From Koleobacter methoxysyntrophicus (GTDB lineage Bacteria; Bacillota; Thermosediminibacteria; Koleobacterales; Koleobacteraceae), in assembly GCF_017301615.1 (NCBI RefSeq), contig NZ_CP059066.1:1657001-1721000 (forward strand): a DNA stretch of 64,000 nucleotides, given 5' to 3'. Below, piece after piece: positions 42,040 through 49,938 of this stretch. Positions within the stretch are counted from its first letter, which is position 1. Each line of letters starts with the position of its first letter. The notes beneath the pieces were generated by a model. It was given only the letters and a program-made list of their open reading frames with translations, made no database searches and was not told the origin of the DNA. The position numbers were made by a program, and so were the translations under genes.

Positions 42040-43380
42040 TTATTTTACAATATTATTATCAACAAAATCCAGGACCTTATCCATAATCTGCATAGCTTCC
42101 TTAATTTCCTCTTCTTTAATGATCAAAGGTGGAGCAACAATAATCATATTTTCGTGATAATATGTCCAGAATCCCTCAGTGATTAACATTTTCAGGACCT
42201 TCGGCATAATTTTTTCAGAATCTCTACCATACGGTACCAGCGGTTCTTTCGTCTCCTTATCTTTTACAAGCTCTACTGCTGAAAAAAGCCCTATATATCT
42301 TACATCCCCCACACATGGATGCTTGGATTTTAACTTTTCCAGTTCCTGCCCCAATACTACACCCATCTTGTTAGCGTTTTCTATAAGATTCTCTTCTTTA
42401 TATACGTCAATGGTGGCTATGGCTGCCGCACACCCCATAGGATGACCATTGTAAGTCAGGCCGCACCACAACACGTTGTCATTGAAATACTCGGCTATCT
42501 TCTTACTTACAATAACACCACCTAGAGGAATATATCCGCATGTGACCCCCTTGGCAAAGGTTATTATATCAGGTTCAATATCCCAGTTCTCAAATGCAAA
42601 CCATTTACCGGTTCTGCCCCAACCAGTCATAACCTCATCACATACCAGCAAGATATTAAATTCATCACACAGTTCCCTTACTCCTTTTAAATATCCCTTA
42701 GGCGGTATGATAACCCCGTTGCTGCCGGTAACAGTCTCTAAAAAGATAGCCGCTACATTCTGTGGACCTTCATATTCTATCTGTTCTCTTAACTGACCTA
42801 CATAATACTTGCTAGCTTCCTCTTCATCCTTAAATTCAAAGGGTGCTCTGTATAGATATGGGTCAAAAAACTTTATAAAACCCGGTATACCCGGTTCACT
42901 GGGAAATCTCCGGGGCTCTCCTGTCAGGTTGGCTGCTCCATATGTGGCACCATGATATGACCTGTATCTGGAAAATATCTTGTGTCTGCCTGTGAACATC
43001 CTGGCTATCTTTATGGCGTTTTCATTGGCTTCGGCTCCGCCGCAGGCAAAAAATACCTTGCCCATGCTGTCAGGAGCTACCTCTAGAATCTTCTTTGCTG
43101 CTTCAGCTTTCACGTCTATGGCAAATGGTGGAGCCATATATGGTATTTTCTCTGCCTGCTTTTTTATTGCCTCTATAACCTTTTTATTACCGTGACCTAT
43201 ATTGACGTTTACCAGCTGGGATGACATGTCAAAATATCTCTTGCCCCATGCATCCCAAAAATATATGCCTTCTGCTTTGGTTACAACTACAGGATCCAAT
43301 TTTCCCTGGGCGCTCCAGCTATGCAGGTTATACTTTAAATCATCCTGTTTGATACGTTCGCCATTGTTGTTATAGACCAT
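42040..43380 (-). CDS. Class-III PLP aminotransferase
   Basis: A 446-residue omega/beta-amino acid type aminotransferase (fold type I, class III). Motifs: FFACGGAEANENAIKIAR, YRSYHGATYGAANLTG, LLVCDEVMTGWGRTG and the cofactor lysine in FAKGVTCGYIPLGG. Relatives include taurine:pyruvate, beta-alanine:pyruvate and putrescine aminotransferases; the exact donor is not clear. Start ATG 43380 follows AAAGGAGGAG; a longer in-frame frame reaching 43614 has no ribosome site. It has its own sigma54 promoter at 43446-43462. Within this regulon, transamination of an imported amino or beta-amino acid is the likely role. Confidence 0.88.
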   Translation of the reverse strand: MVYNNNGERIKQDDLKYNLHSWSAQGKLDPVVVTKAEGIYFWDAWGKRYFDMSSQLVNVNIGHGNKKVIEAIKKQAEKIPYMAPPFAIDVKAEAAKKILEVAPDSMGKVFFACGGAEANENAIKIARMFTGRHKIFSRYRSYHGATYGAANLTGEPRRFPSEPGIPGFIKFFDPYLYRAPFEFKDEEEASKYYVGQLREQIEYEGPQNVAAIFLETVTGSNGVIIPPKGYLKGVRELCDEFNILLVCDEVMTGWGRTGKWFAFENWDIEPDIITFAKGVTCGYIPLGGVIVSKKIAEYFNDNVLWCGLTYNGHPMGCAAAIATIDVYKEENLIENANKMGVVLGQELEKLKSKHPCVGDVRYIGLFSAVELVKDKETKEPLVPYGRDSEKIMPKVLKMLITEGFWTYYHENMIIVAPPLIIKEEEIKEAMQIMDKVLDFVDNNIVK

Positions 43381-43445
43381 CGAAAATCTCCTCCTTTTTT
43401 TAATTTTTTTAAAGTATAGTAGCATTTTAATCATTTTAATATTAA

Positions 43446-43462
43446 AGCAAAATTTATGCCAC
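43446..43462 (-). promoter_or_regulatory. Sigma54 promoter of the aminotransferase gene
   Basis: Minus strand GTGGCATAAATTTTGCT: GG and GC ten bases apart, with TGGCA at -24 and TTGCT at -12, a near-perfect match. It lies about 65 bp upstream of the ATG. Two TGATAC half-sites are about 150-175 bp upstream. Confidence 0.82.
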
Positions 43463-43607
43463 CTAATGGCTGCCATAGTTTTTTTATAGTCTTGTTTTAC
43501 CTTCGAAAAGGGTTCTGTGATTCGCTTTTTAACCGATTGATGTATTGCTTTTCCCATGAAATTCGACCTTGATAGTAATATAATTTTGGAGACTTCGATT
43601 CTTTTCT

Positions 43608-43635
43608 GTATCAAATAGCTTTCAATTTTGTATCA
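43608..43635. promoter_or_regulatory. Paired GTATCA half-sites, candidate activator site
   Basis: GTATCA at 43608-43613 and 43630-43635, 22 bases apart start to start. The second has the extended context CAATTTTGTATCA, which matches the right half of the palindromes at 45705 and 47748. It is at the usual enhancer distance from the promoter at 43446 and overlaps the 3' end of the symporter gene. Confidence 0.55.
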
Positions 43636-45225
43636 AAAGCTGAGTTTTATTCTGACCTGATCATAAGATTTACAGTTTCTCGAAACAATGAATTCGGCTA
43701 CTGCTTTTGCTTCAGGGACTAGTATTTTACTGCTGGTTGCCTGTATCCCTTTAGGAATCTTAATTTTAGCCGTACCCTGTGCTTTTCTAACAGCATCAAC
43801 AATTTCCGCTGAAGGTCTGCTGCCGAACCTGTTGAAAATAAAGAAACAGGCAATGGAAACTAGTAATCCTGCAAGATAAGGGTGAATTCCCGTAGGGCTT
43901 TCAAGATTTGCGAGAGTCCATATAAAATTGGTAAGGCCTCCACCTATCATTGAGCCTAAAGCCCCGATTTTATTAGCATCTTCCCAGTAAACTGCAGCTA
44001 TGTATGGTACCATAAAGGAATTTCCTAAAACTCCGAAAGCGAAGACAACCAGGCTGAAGACTGCAGGGGGTTGGAACAAAGCCACAATTACCCCAACAAC
44101 ACCTACAGCTAAAACCAGTAATCTTGATGCCAAAACTAATTGTTTCTCGTTTGCATTAGGGTTAATAAAGCGTTGATATACATCCCTTGACAAAATTGAA
44201 CCTGCTTGCATCAATAGGGAATCAGCTGTCGTTATAACGGCAGCCATAATAGCACAAAGCACAATAGCAGCCGCTGCGCGGGGTAAGAAGGTAAAAGCAA
44301 GTTCTGGAATAACCATCTCAGGGTCATTCAGATTTGGCAGCATTACTATTCCGATTAGCCCTAAAATATACGGTGCATAAACAAAAAACTGATTCCATAT
44401 TGTTGCATACACAAGGGCATCTTTTGCAGTTTCGCTGCTCTTCATCGACATGTGTCTTACAACCACGTGAGGAAGGCCCATATAACCGATAGCATAAATG
44501 AGAATAGCTCCTATGATCATACCCCATTGGTTTTGGTATTGGAGTCCTTTGCCCCAAATACTCAAATAGGTTGGATCGATCTCGGAAAGGGCTGTATTTA
44601 ATCCCGTTAGGCCTCCTAGCTTTATCAGGCTCATAATCAGTATTACCGTCATACTTACAACCATAATTATTCCTTGAATAAAATCATTCCAGACAACAGC
44701 CAGATAACCACTTGTGGTTGTATATATTAAAATGGCCGTAACTGCCACTATCAGAGACACAGCATATGATAGACCGAAAAGGGATGAGAACGCTTTACCT
44801 GCCGATATAAACTGGGCAAATACATATGCTGAAAGGAATACAATGGCGATAAAAGATCCAATTACCCTTATAGCAGGAGACTCATACCTTTTTTCCAGAT
44901 ATTCAATCGGAGACAGGCATCCCAGGATTTCTGAAAGCCGCCTCATCCTTCTGCCCAAAATGCTTAGATTTACTATGCCTCCCCCTGCATCGCCTACTGC
45001 ATACCAAAGAGAATGCCATCCAACCTGGTAGCCAAATGCAGGCCCTCCCATAAACATGTAACCGCTCATGGAAGTTGACTGCATAGTTAGGGCAGTAACA
45101 GCAGGACCTATGTTTCTCCCTCCTAATAAATAACCTTCAAGAGTCGATGCGCGTCTACGATGATAAGTACCTATACATACAAGCATCATAAGATAAAGGA
45201 AGAAAATAACCCTTTCAATTACCAT
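43633..45225 (-). CDS. Sodium:solute symporter (SSS family)
   Basis: A 530-residue Na+/solute symporter with about 13 membrane helices. Typical features: TMQSTSMSGYMFMGGPAFGYQVG in helix 1-2 (the sodium-site region), IYTTTSGYLAVVWNDFIQG, and ADSLLMQAGSILSRDVYQRF. A soluble tail of about 70 residues follows the last helix. Start ATG 45225 (MVIERVIFF) follows GGGAGGA and overlaps the end of the small accessory gene by 11 bp; a longer frame is not supported. Probably transports an amino acid or related carboxylate for the downstream aminotransferase (inference from context). Confidence 0.9.
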   Translation of the reverse strand: MVIERVIFFLYLMMLVCIGTYHRRRASTLEGYLLGGRNIGPAVTALTMQSTSMSGYMFMGGPAFGYQVGWHSLWYAVGDAGGGIVNLSILGRRMRRLSEILGCLSPIEYLEKRYESPAIRVIGSFIAIVFLSAYVFAQFISAGKAFSSLFGLSYAVSLIVAVTAILIYTTTSGYLAVVWNDFIQGIIMVVSMTVILIMSLIKLGGLTGLNTALSEIDPTYLSIWGKGLQYQNQWGMIIGAILIYAIGYMGLPHVVVRHMSMKSSETAKDALVYATIWNQFFVYAPYILGLIGIVMLPNLNDPEMVIPELAFTFLPRAAAAIVLCAIMAAVITTADSLLMQAGSILSRDVYQRFINPNANEKQLVLASRLLVLAVGVVGVIVALFQPPAVFSLVVFAFGVLGNSFMVPYIAAVYWEDANKIGALGSMIGGGLTNFIWTLANLESPTGIHPYLAGLLVSIACFFIFNRFGSRPSAEIVDAVRKAQGTAKIKIPKGIQATSSKILVPEAKAVAEFIVSRNCKSYDQVRIKLSF

Positions 45226-45367
45226 TCGCCATTCCTCCCTCTTCTGCTTCTTTATCTCTAACATTGCTCTGTTTCATTTTAATATAAGCTATAATCGCAA
45301 AGATAGTCCAAAAAATAGGCCATATTGCAAAAGCCAAAAAACTACCAGCCGGCATACCAAAAAGCAT
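45215..45367 (-). CDS. Small symporter accessory membrane protein (50 aa)
   Basis: A 50-residue protein, MLFGMPAGSFLAFAIWPIF..., with one transmembrane helix (about 8-29) and a charged tail (KMKQSNVRDKEAEEGG). ATG 45367 has GGAAGGGGG upstream. It overlaps the symporter start by 11 bp, so the two are translationally coupled. The size, position and sequence type fit the small accessory proteins found with some sodium:solute symporters, comparable in logic to the DUF997 partner of PanF at 48071. Confidence 0.75.
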   Translation of the reverse strand: MLFGMPAGSFLAFAIWPIFWTIFAIIAYIKMKQSNVRDKEAEEGGMANGN

Positions 45368-45618
45368 GAATATTTTCCCCCTTCCTTTCTTTTTGTTGGA
45401 TAATAAACTGACTTATTTATATAATTGTCACATGTCAATCTCTCCCTTCTTGTAAGATATAATTTTATACTTTTTCATTACATTCGGGATATGCATCAAA
45501 TAGCAGTATTACGACAGAAACTTAATTCCTTTTTTCAAAGGTCTTGACTTTTATTAGCTAGTCTTTCTTTTAGTATAGATGAATAAATAATACCTATTGA
45601 TGGTGTTAAATGTAATAC

Positions 45619-45635
45619 AGCAATATTTATGCCAG
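45619..45635 (-). promoter_or_regulatory. Sigma54 promoter of the symporter operon
   Basis: Minus strand CTGGCATAAATATTGCT: GG and GC ten bases apart, TGGCA at -24, TTGCT at -12. It is about 250 bp upstream of the small accessory ORF. It closely resembles the promoter at 43446 (TGGCATAAAT core). Confidence 0.82.
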
Positions 45636-45704
45636 TTTATAAAAAACAAAAAACCTAATATAAGTAGCTTTTTTAAGAGGCTTTACAATAAATAAAAAAA
45701 TTCC

Positions 45705-45722
45705 TGATACAATTATGTATCA
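45705..45722. promoter_or_regulatory. TGATAC-N6-GTATCA palindrome, candidate activator site (also terminator-like)
   Basis: TGATAC, six bases, GTATCA; with flanking CC/GG the arms are 8 bp. It is 70-85 bp upstream of the -24 element of the symporter promoter. The same palindrome with the same spacing occurs at 47748. It also lies about 90 bp after the stop of the activator gene, and an A/T run follows on the minus strand, so it could double as that gene's terminator. Confidence 0.65.
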
Positions 45723-45814
45723 GGAAAACAAAGCAAAGATCAGAATTTTTGTTATTTTTTCTTCTTATAACAATTCTCAAATTATTGATTTTATTTTGTA
45801 TCATCTATATTCAA

Positions 45815-47464
45815 TTATGTATCAACTATTCTATATTTTTTCATTTTCCTTACAATTGTAGGCTGACTCACTCCTAGAACCTGTGCTGCCTTTCTGGTTG
45901 TTTTGTATTTTGCAATGGCTCTTTTTATGATCTGTTTTTCGATTTCTTTAACAGCATCCTTGAGCTTTATTATCCCATTAACATTAATACTGCTGTTGGG
46001 TTCTGTATGCTCGACAATAAAGCCGGGCAGGTGCTCTATTGTTATAACATCATCTGATGCAGTTATTACGAGTCTTTCAATTATGTTTTTTAATTCTCGA
46101 ACATTGCCGGGCCATGAGTATTTTACAAGGCAGTTCATTGCACTGGAATCAATTCTTTTTAAAACACCATATTTTTTGTTCTGTTCTGCTAAAAAATAAT
46201 TGATCAATGGGATAATATCTTCTTTTCTTTCCCTTAAAGCTGGAATATGTATTGGAACGACATTTAATCTGTAATAAAGGTCTTCCCTGAACCGGTTTTC
46301 GTCAACCATTTTCTTTAAATCTTTGTTAGTTGCGGCAATAATCCTTACATCAGTTTTTATAGGTTTCAATCCTCCAACCCTTTTAAATTCTTTATCCTGA
46401 ATAACCTGTAATATTTTTACCTGTAAATTCAAGGGTAGTTCTGCCACTTCATCTAAAAATATCGTACCTTGGTGAGCTACTTCAAACAATCCCATCTTGC
46501 CTTCTCTACTGGAACCTGTAAATGCACCCGGTTCATATCCGAATAATTCGGATTCCAGAAGTAGTTCAGGTATGGCACCACAATTGATTGTTATAAAGGG
46601 TTTATCCTTGCGCTTTCCCGATTTATGAATATACTTTGCTATTTCGCCTTTTCCTACCCCCGATTCACCGCATATTAAAACTGTAGTGTCTATTAAGGCC
46701 AACTTGTTTACAAGGTGCATCAAATTTTGCATTTCTTTGCTTTTTACAACAAAGCCTTCAAGATCAAAATGTTTATGTCGAAGTTCGTCAAGCTCTTTAC
46801 TGACAACTTCAAGCTCATTCTTTAGATGCACTAGTTCGGTAATGTCCCTTGAAGTGCTGACAATTTTACGAATGATTCCATTATTATCCTGTATCGGAGT
46901 CCCTGTAATAAGCAATTTCTTTCCATATTTTGTATTTTGGAGGATGCTTACTTGTTTTTTTTCCTTGATTACCAATTTCGCTACAGATGGATTTAACACA
47001 CCCATTTCCTCAAGCTTATCACTGCTTTTGCCGATTACATTCTTTCTTTCAATTCTGTATAAACGTTCACATGCCTTATTTATCCAAAGGGTATTTCCGT
47101 GTTCATCGTCAATAAAAACTGCGTCTTGGATTGAATCCAAGATAGCCTTGTATTCATCAGATGTCTCGGTATTAAAAAATAGATTGGTTACATGGTCGTC
47201 ATCATATACAAGTACACAATAGAAATCTCTGTCTCCCTCTGGCCCCTCCATTTTAAATATTTCTATAACAAACTCTTTTTTATTTGTAGTTATCTTTTTT
47301 TTTATTCCGTTGAACTTCTTTATTAAATTTTCAATATAGCTTTTGTTCTTCGGATCTTTTAAAAAAAATTTGCCTTTTTTATTTGCATAGGATATTCTGT
47401 TGTTAGAATAAATAATAAAAAAACCAAAAGGGATTTCATCCAAAAAACGTTCTAAATACTGCAA
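45815..47464 (-). CDS. Sigma54-dependent activator (two PAS, AAA+, Fis HTH)
   Basis: A 549-residue enhancer-binding protein. PAS-like regions at about 1-110 and 110-225 (AILDSIQDAVFIDDEHGNTLW), then AAA+ with Walker A GESGVGKGE, the contact loop GAFTGS (usually GAFTGA), TIFLDEVAELP and [10 protein letters not shown], and the Fis-type HTH TTRKAAQVLGVSQPTIVRK at the end. There is no receiver domain, so it senses a ligand or state through PAS. It lies between its probable targets: sigma54 promoters at 43446, 45619 (both minus strand) and 47924 (plus strand), each with TGATAC/GTATCA elements. GTATCA pairs at 45798-45824 overlap its own 3' end. Confidence 0.92.
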   Translation of the reverse strand: MQYLERFLDEIPFGFFIIYSNNRISYANKKGKFFLKDPKNKSYIENLIKKFNGIKKKITTNKKEFVIEIFKMEGPEGDRDFYCVLVYDDDHVTNLFFNTETSDEYKAILDSIQDAVFIDDEHGNTLWINKACERLYRIERKNVIGKSSDKLEEMGVLNPSVAKLVIKEKKQVSILQNTKYGKKLLITGTPIQDNNGIIRKIVSTSRDITELVHLKNELEVVSKELDELRHKHFDLEGFVVKSKEMQNLMHLVNKLALIDTTVLICGESGVGKGEIAKYIHKSGKRKDKPFITINCGAIPELLLESELFGYEPGAFTGSSREGKMGLFEVAHQGTIFLDEVAELPLNLQVKILQVIQDKEFKRVGGLKPIKTDVRIIAATNKDLKKMVDENRFREDLYYRLNVVPIHIPALRERKEDIIPLINYFLAEQNKKYGVLKRIDSSAMNCLVKYSWPGNVRELKNIIERLVITASDDVITIEHLPGFIVEHTEPNSSINVNGIIKLKDAVKEIEKQIIKRAIAKYKTTRKAAQVLGVSQPTIVRKMKKYRIVDT

Positions 47465-47747
47465 ACAGGGATACCTCCTTTAGGGGTCATCGGTTTTTAA
47501 ATGGTCAAGATTTAAATCTTTTAATATAAAGTGTAATTTTAAATTATATTAATATTCTATATCAATTTTAATATCCCTTCTAATATGTTTTTTTAATAAT
47601 ACAGTTTTTTTTTAGCAAAAAACCGGTAGCCGAGAATGGTTATTTCTCAAAGAGTACTCAATATTTAGAAGATCATCAAGAGTTCTAAAAAATAAGTCAG
47701 CCAAGCACAGAAAGATAATGTTAGCACGACACATAAAGTTATCGCAG

Positions 47748-47765
47748 TGATACAATTTAGTATCA
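47748..47765. promoter_or_regulatory. TGATAC-N6-GTATCA palindrome, candidate activator site
   Basis: A perfect palindrome with spacer AATTTA, centred about 170 bp upstream of the sigma54 promoter at 47924. Identical arms and spacing to the element at 45705. Together they define the probable binding site of the activator encoded at 45815-47464. Confidence 0.68.
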
Positions 47766-47923
47766 AGTTTGTTATATCATACAGCAGACAAAAATAAAGG
47801 AATATGGGGATTAAGAAACATATTTATTAAGCAAGAGATGCAAAAAACATCTTGCAGAGATTTTTTGGATAATATATAATTTTATAAATCTTACAACATA
47901 GGTTTTTAAAAGGAATCAATCAT

Positions 47924-47940
47924 TTGGAACAAAATTTGCA
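47924..47940 (+). promoter_or_regulatory. Sigma54 promoter of the PanF-OPT-peptidase operon
   Basis: TTGGAACAAAATTTGCA: GG and GC ten bases apart. The -24 element is TTGGAAC and the -12 element TTTGCA. It drives the genes starting at 48071 and leaves a leader of about 120 bases. Confidence 0.8.
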
Positions 47941-48012
47941 AGAGTAAATAAATTTAAATCTTAAGAAGGGGAGGGGTTTCGAAACTTTGTGTTTCAAAGA
48001 TTCTTAGGTTTT

Positions 48013-48036
48013 ACCCTTGAATTAGGGTTTTTTTTT
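48013..48036 (+). terminator. Terminator-like hairpin inside the leader
   Basis: ACCCT-TGAATT-AGGGT followed by nine T, located between the sigma54 promoter and the first gene. A larger foldback (TAAGAA with TTCTTA, enclosing GAAAC/GTTTC) lies just upstream at 47962-48006. The stem is short (5 bp), so it may be a weak attenuator. Confidence 0.45.
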
Positions 48037-48070
48037 ATGACATAACAATTTTTTTCAGGAGGTGCATATA

Positions 48071-48373
48071 ATGAGCCAGCCAAAAATAGAAAGGGATTTT
48101 AAGGAGGACAAGAGGTACAAACAAGCCAATAAAGAGGCGTTAATTACCATTGCTTTGTTCATAATTAATTTTATTTGGTGGTATGGCTTCGCCTACGGCC
48201 TGGGTTCTAAGCCGGTAGAAGAGTATTCATATGTAATGGGGCTTCCATCATGGTTCTTCTACAGCTGTGTTTTAGGTCTTATAGTTTTTTCCCTTGCTAC
48301 GTGGGTTATGGTGAAGTATTTTTTCAAAGACATCCCGCTGGACGATGATGAAAGGGGGGTGAACAATGAGTAA
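48071..48373 (+). CDS. yhdT: DUF997/YhdT-type small membrane protein, PanF partner
   Basis: A 100-residue protein with two transmembrane helices (about 23-43 and 60-82) and the family pattern FIINFIWWYGFAYG ... YVMGLPSWFFYSC. It is normally encoded just before the sodium/pantothenate symporter PanF and is regarded as its small partner. ATG 48071 follows CAGGAGGTG; its stop overlaps the panF start by 8 bp. It is the first gene behind the sigma54 promoter. Confidence 0.85.
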   Translation: MSQPKIERDFKEDKRYKQANKEALITIALFIINFIWWYGFAYGLGSKPVEEYSYVMGLPSWFFYSCVLGLIVFSLATWVMVKYFFKDIPLDDDERGVNNE

Positions 48374-49841
48374 CTTTGCTGTATTGCTTCCAATGGTAAT
48401 ATATTTAGGGATAGTGTACTGGTTGGCCGTTTACAGCAATAGAATAATGTCGAAGTCAAAAGGTGGTTTTATACAGGAATATTTTATAGGCAGCAGGGAG
48501 ATGGGCGGCTTTGTGCTTGCCTTAACTCTTGTTGCTACGTACACAAGTGCAAGCAGCTTTATAGGCGGCCCCGGAGTTGCATATAAAATGGGGCTTGGCT
48601 GGGTGCTGCTCGCTATGATACAGCTTCCAACAGCTTTTTTAACCCTGGGTGTTTTAGGCAAGAAATTTGCTATAGTTGCAAGGAAAATAAATGCCGTTAC
48701 AATTAACGACTTCCTATGGGAACGCTATAAAAACAAAGGAGTTGTAATTCTGGGTTCTGTGAGTTTAATCCTGTTTTTTATTGCAGCAATGGTTGCTCAG
48801 TTTATCGGTGGAGCAAGGTTGTTTGAGGCCGCTACCGGTTTGAGCTATAATGTAGGGCTCGCGATTTTTGCAGTAACTGTAATTATATACACAACTGTAG
48901 GCGGTTTCAGGGCCGTAGTGCTTACAGATGCCCTTCAGGGAATAGTTATGGTGATAGGAACGTTGGCGTTGTTGATTGGTATCGTAAATTACGGTGGAGG
49001 TATGGCCAACATAATAAACACCCTTAAGGCAACAGACCCTGCTTTAATAACGCCTTTCGGGCCGAACAACTTCATATCGAAACCATATATACTGTCATTC
49101 TGGGTACTTGTGGGGTTCGGCGTAATCGGGCTGCCCCATACTGCCGTAAGATGCATGGGATATAAGGATTCCCAATCAATGCACAGAGCAATGGTTATAG
49201 GAACATTTGTAGTCGGATTCCTCATGCTCGGCATGCATCTGGCCGGAGTGCTCGGCAAGGCAATAATCCCCGATGTTACCGTCGGGGACCTGTTGATGCC
49301 CCAGTTAACCCTCAAGATTTTGCCTCCCGTGGTAGCAGGTTTATTCCTGGCAGGGCCTTTGGCTGCGATAATGTCTACTATAGATTCCCAGCTCATATTG
49401 GCTTCCGCTGCTATAGTCAAAGACCTGTATCTCAATTATATTAACCCCGGTATAGGTGAAACCGAGGGAGGCAACAAACAACTTCAGAAAATTAGCTTCT
49501 ACTCAACAGCTTTGATAGGAATTATTGTGTTCCTTGCGGCCATTAAACCGCCTGAGCTAATCGTATGGATAAACCTGTTTGCCTTCGGAGGTTTGGAAGC
49601 AGCTTTTCTATGGCCTACAGTTCTTGGACTATACTGGAAGAGGGCGAATGCGGCAGGGGCGCTTGCTTCCATGGCAACAGGTATTGCAGCGTATATATAT
49701 TTTGACAGGGTGGTAAAGAGGTTTATGGGTATGCACATAATAGTTCCGGTTCTTCTCATAGCGCTTATCGTGTTTGTAGTTGTGAGTTTGGTTACTAAAA
49801 AACCTGAAGATAGAATAATTGAAAGGTTTTGGGGAGCGTAA
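48366..49841 (+). CDS. panF: Sodium/pantothenate symporter-like protein
   Basis: A 491-residue SSS-family symporter that follows E. coli-type PanF closely through the core: GLGWVLLAMIQLPTAFLTLG, AVTINDFLWERY, GFGVIGLPHTAVRCMGYKD and GPLAAIMSTIDSQL. Thirteen or so helices are expected. The preceding DUF997 gene supports the assignment. In a peptide-utilisation regulon it may carry a related carboxylate instead of pantothenate. A strong hairpin (49874-49905) separates it from the OPT gene. Confidence 0.88.
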   Translation: MSNFAVLLPMVIYLGIVYWLAVYSNRIMSKSKGGFIQEYFIGSREMGGFVLALTLVATYTSASSFIGGPGVAYKMGLGWVLLAMIQLPTAFLTLGVLGKKFAIVARKINAVTINDFLWERYKNKGVVILGSVSLILFFIAAMVAQFIGGARLFEAATGLSYNVGLAIFAVTVIIYTTVGGFRAVVLTDALQGIVMVIGTLALLIGIVNYGGGMANIINTLKATDPALITPFGPNNFISKPYILSFWVLVGFGVIGLPHTAVRCMGYKDSQSMHRAMVIGTFVVGFLMLGMHLAGVLGKAIIPDVTVGDLLMPQLTLKILPPVVAGLFLAGPLAAIMSTIDSQLILASAAIVKDLYLNYINPGIGETEGGNKQLQKISFYSTALIGIIVFLAAIKPPELIVWINLFAFGGLEAAFLWPTVLGLYWKRANAAGALASMATGIAAYIYFDRVVKRFMGMHIIVPVLLIALIVFVVVSLVTKKPEDRIIERFWGA

Positions 49842-49873
49842 TCGGCGAAGTGAACAAATTGACTTTCAGTATG

Positions 49874-49905
49874 GAGATATTGCCCGGCTTTAAGGGCAAT
49901 ATCTC
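49874..49905 (+). repeat. Intergenic hairpin between panF and OPT genes
   Basis: GAGATATTGCCC and GGGCAATATCTC (12 bp, perfect) around an eight-base loop. No T run follows on the plus strand; instead comes ATTAAAAAACGTAA (49909-49922), which recurs after the next intergenic hairpin. It is more likely an mRNA processing or stability element than a terminator. Confidence 0.6.
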
Positions 49906-49938
49906 TGCATTAAAAAACGTAAGGGAGGTAATGTTTTA

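Noticed and set aside
45703-45724. Pure intrinsic terminator reading of the CCTGATAC...GTATCAGG hairpin
   Set aside because: The identical palindrome with the same spacing occurs at 47748 where no gene ends, so an activator-site role explains both; a dual role remains possible.
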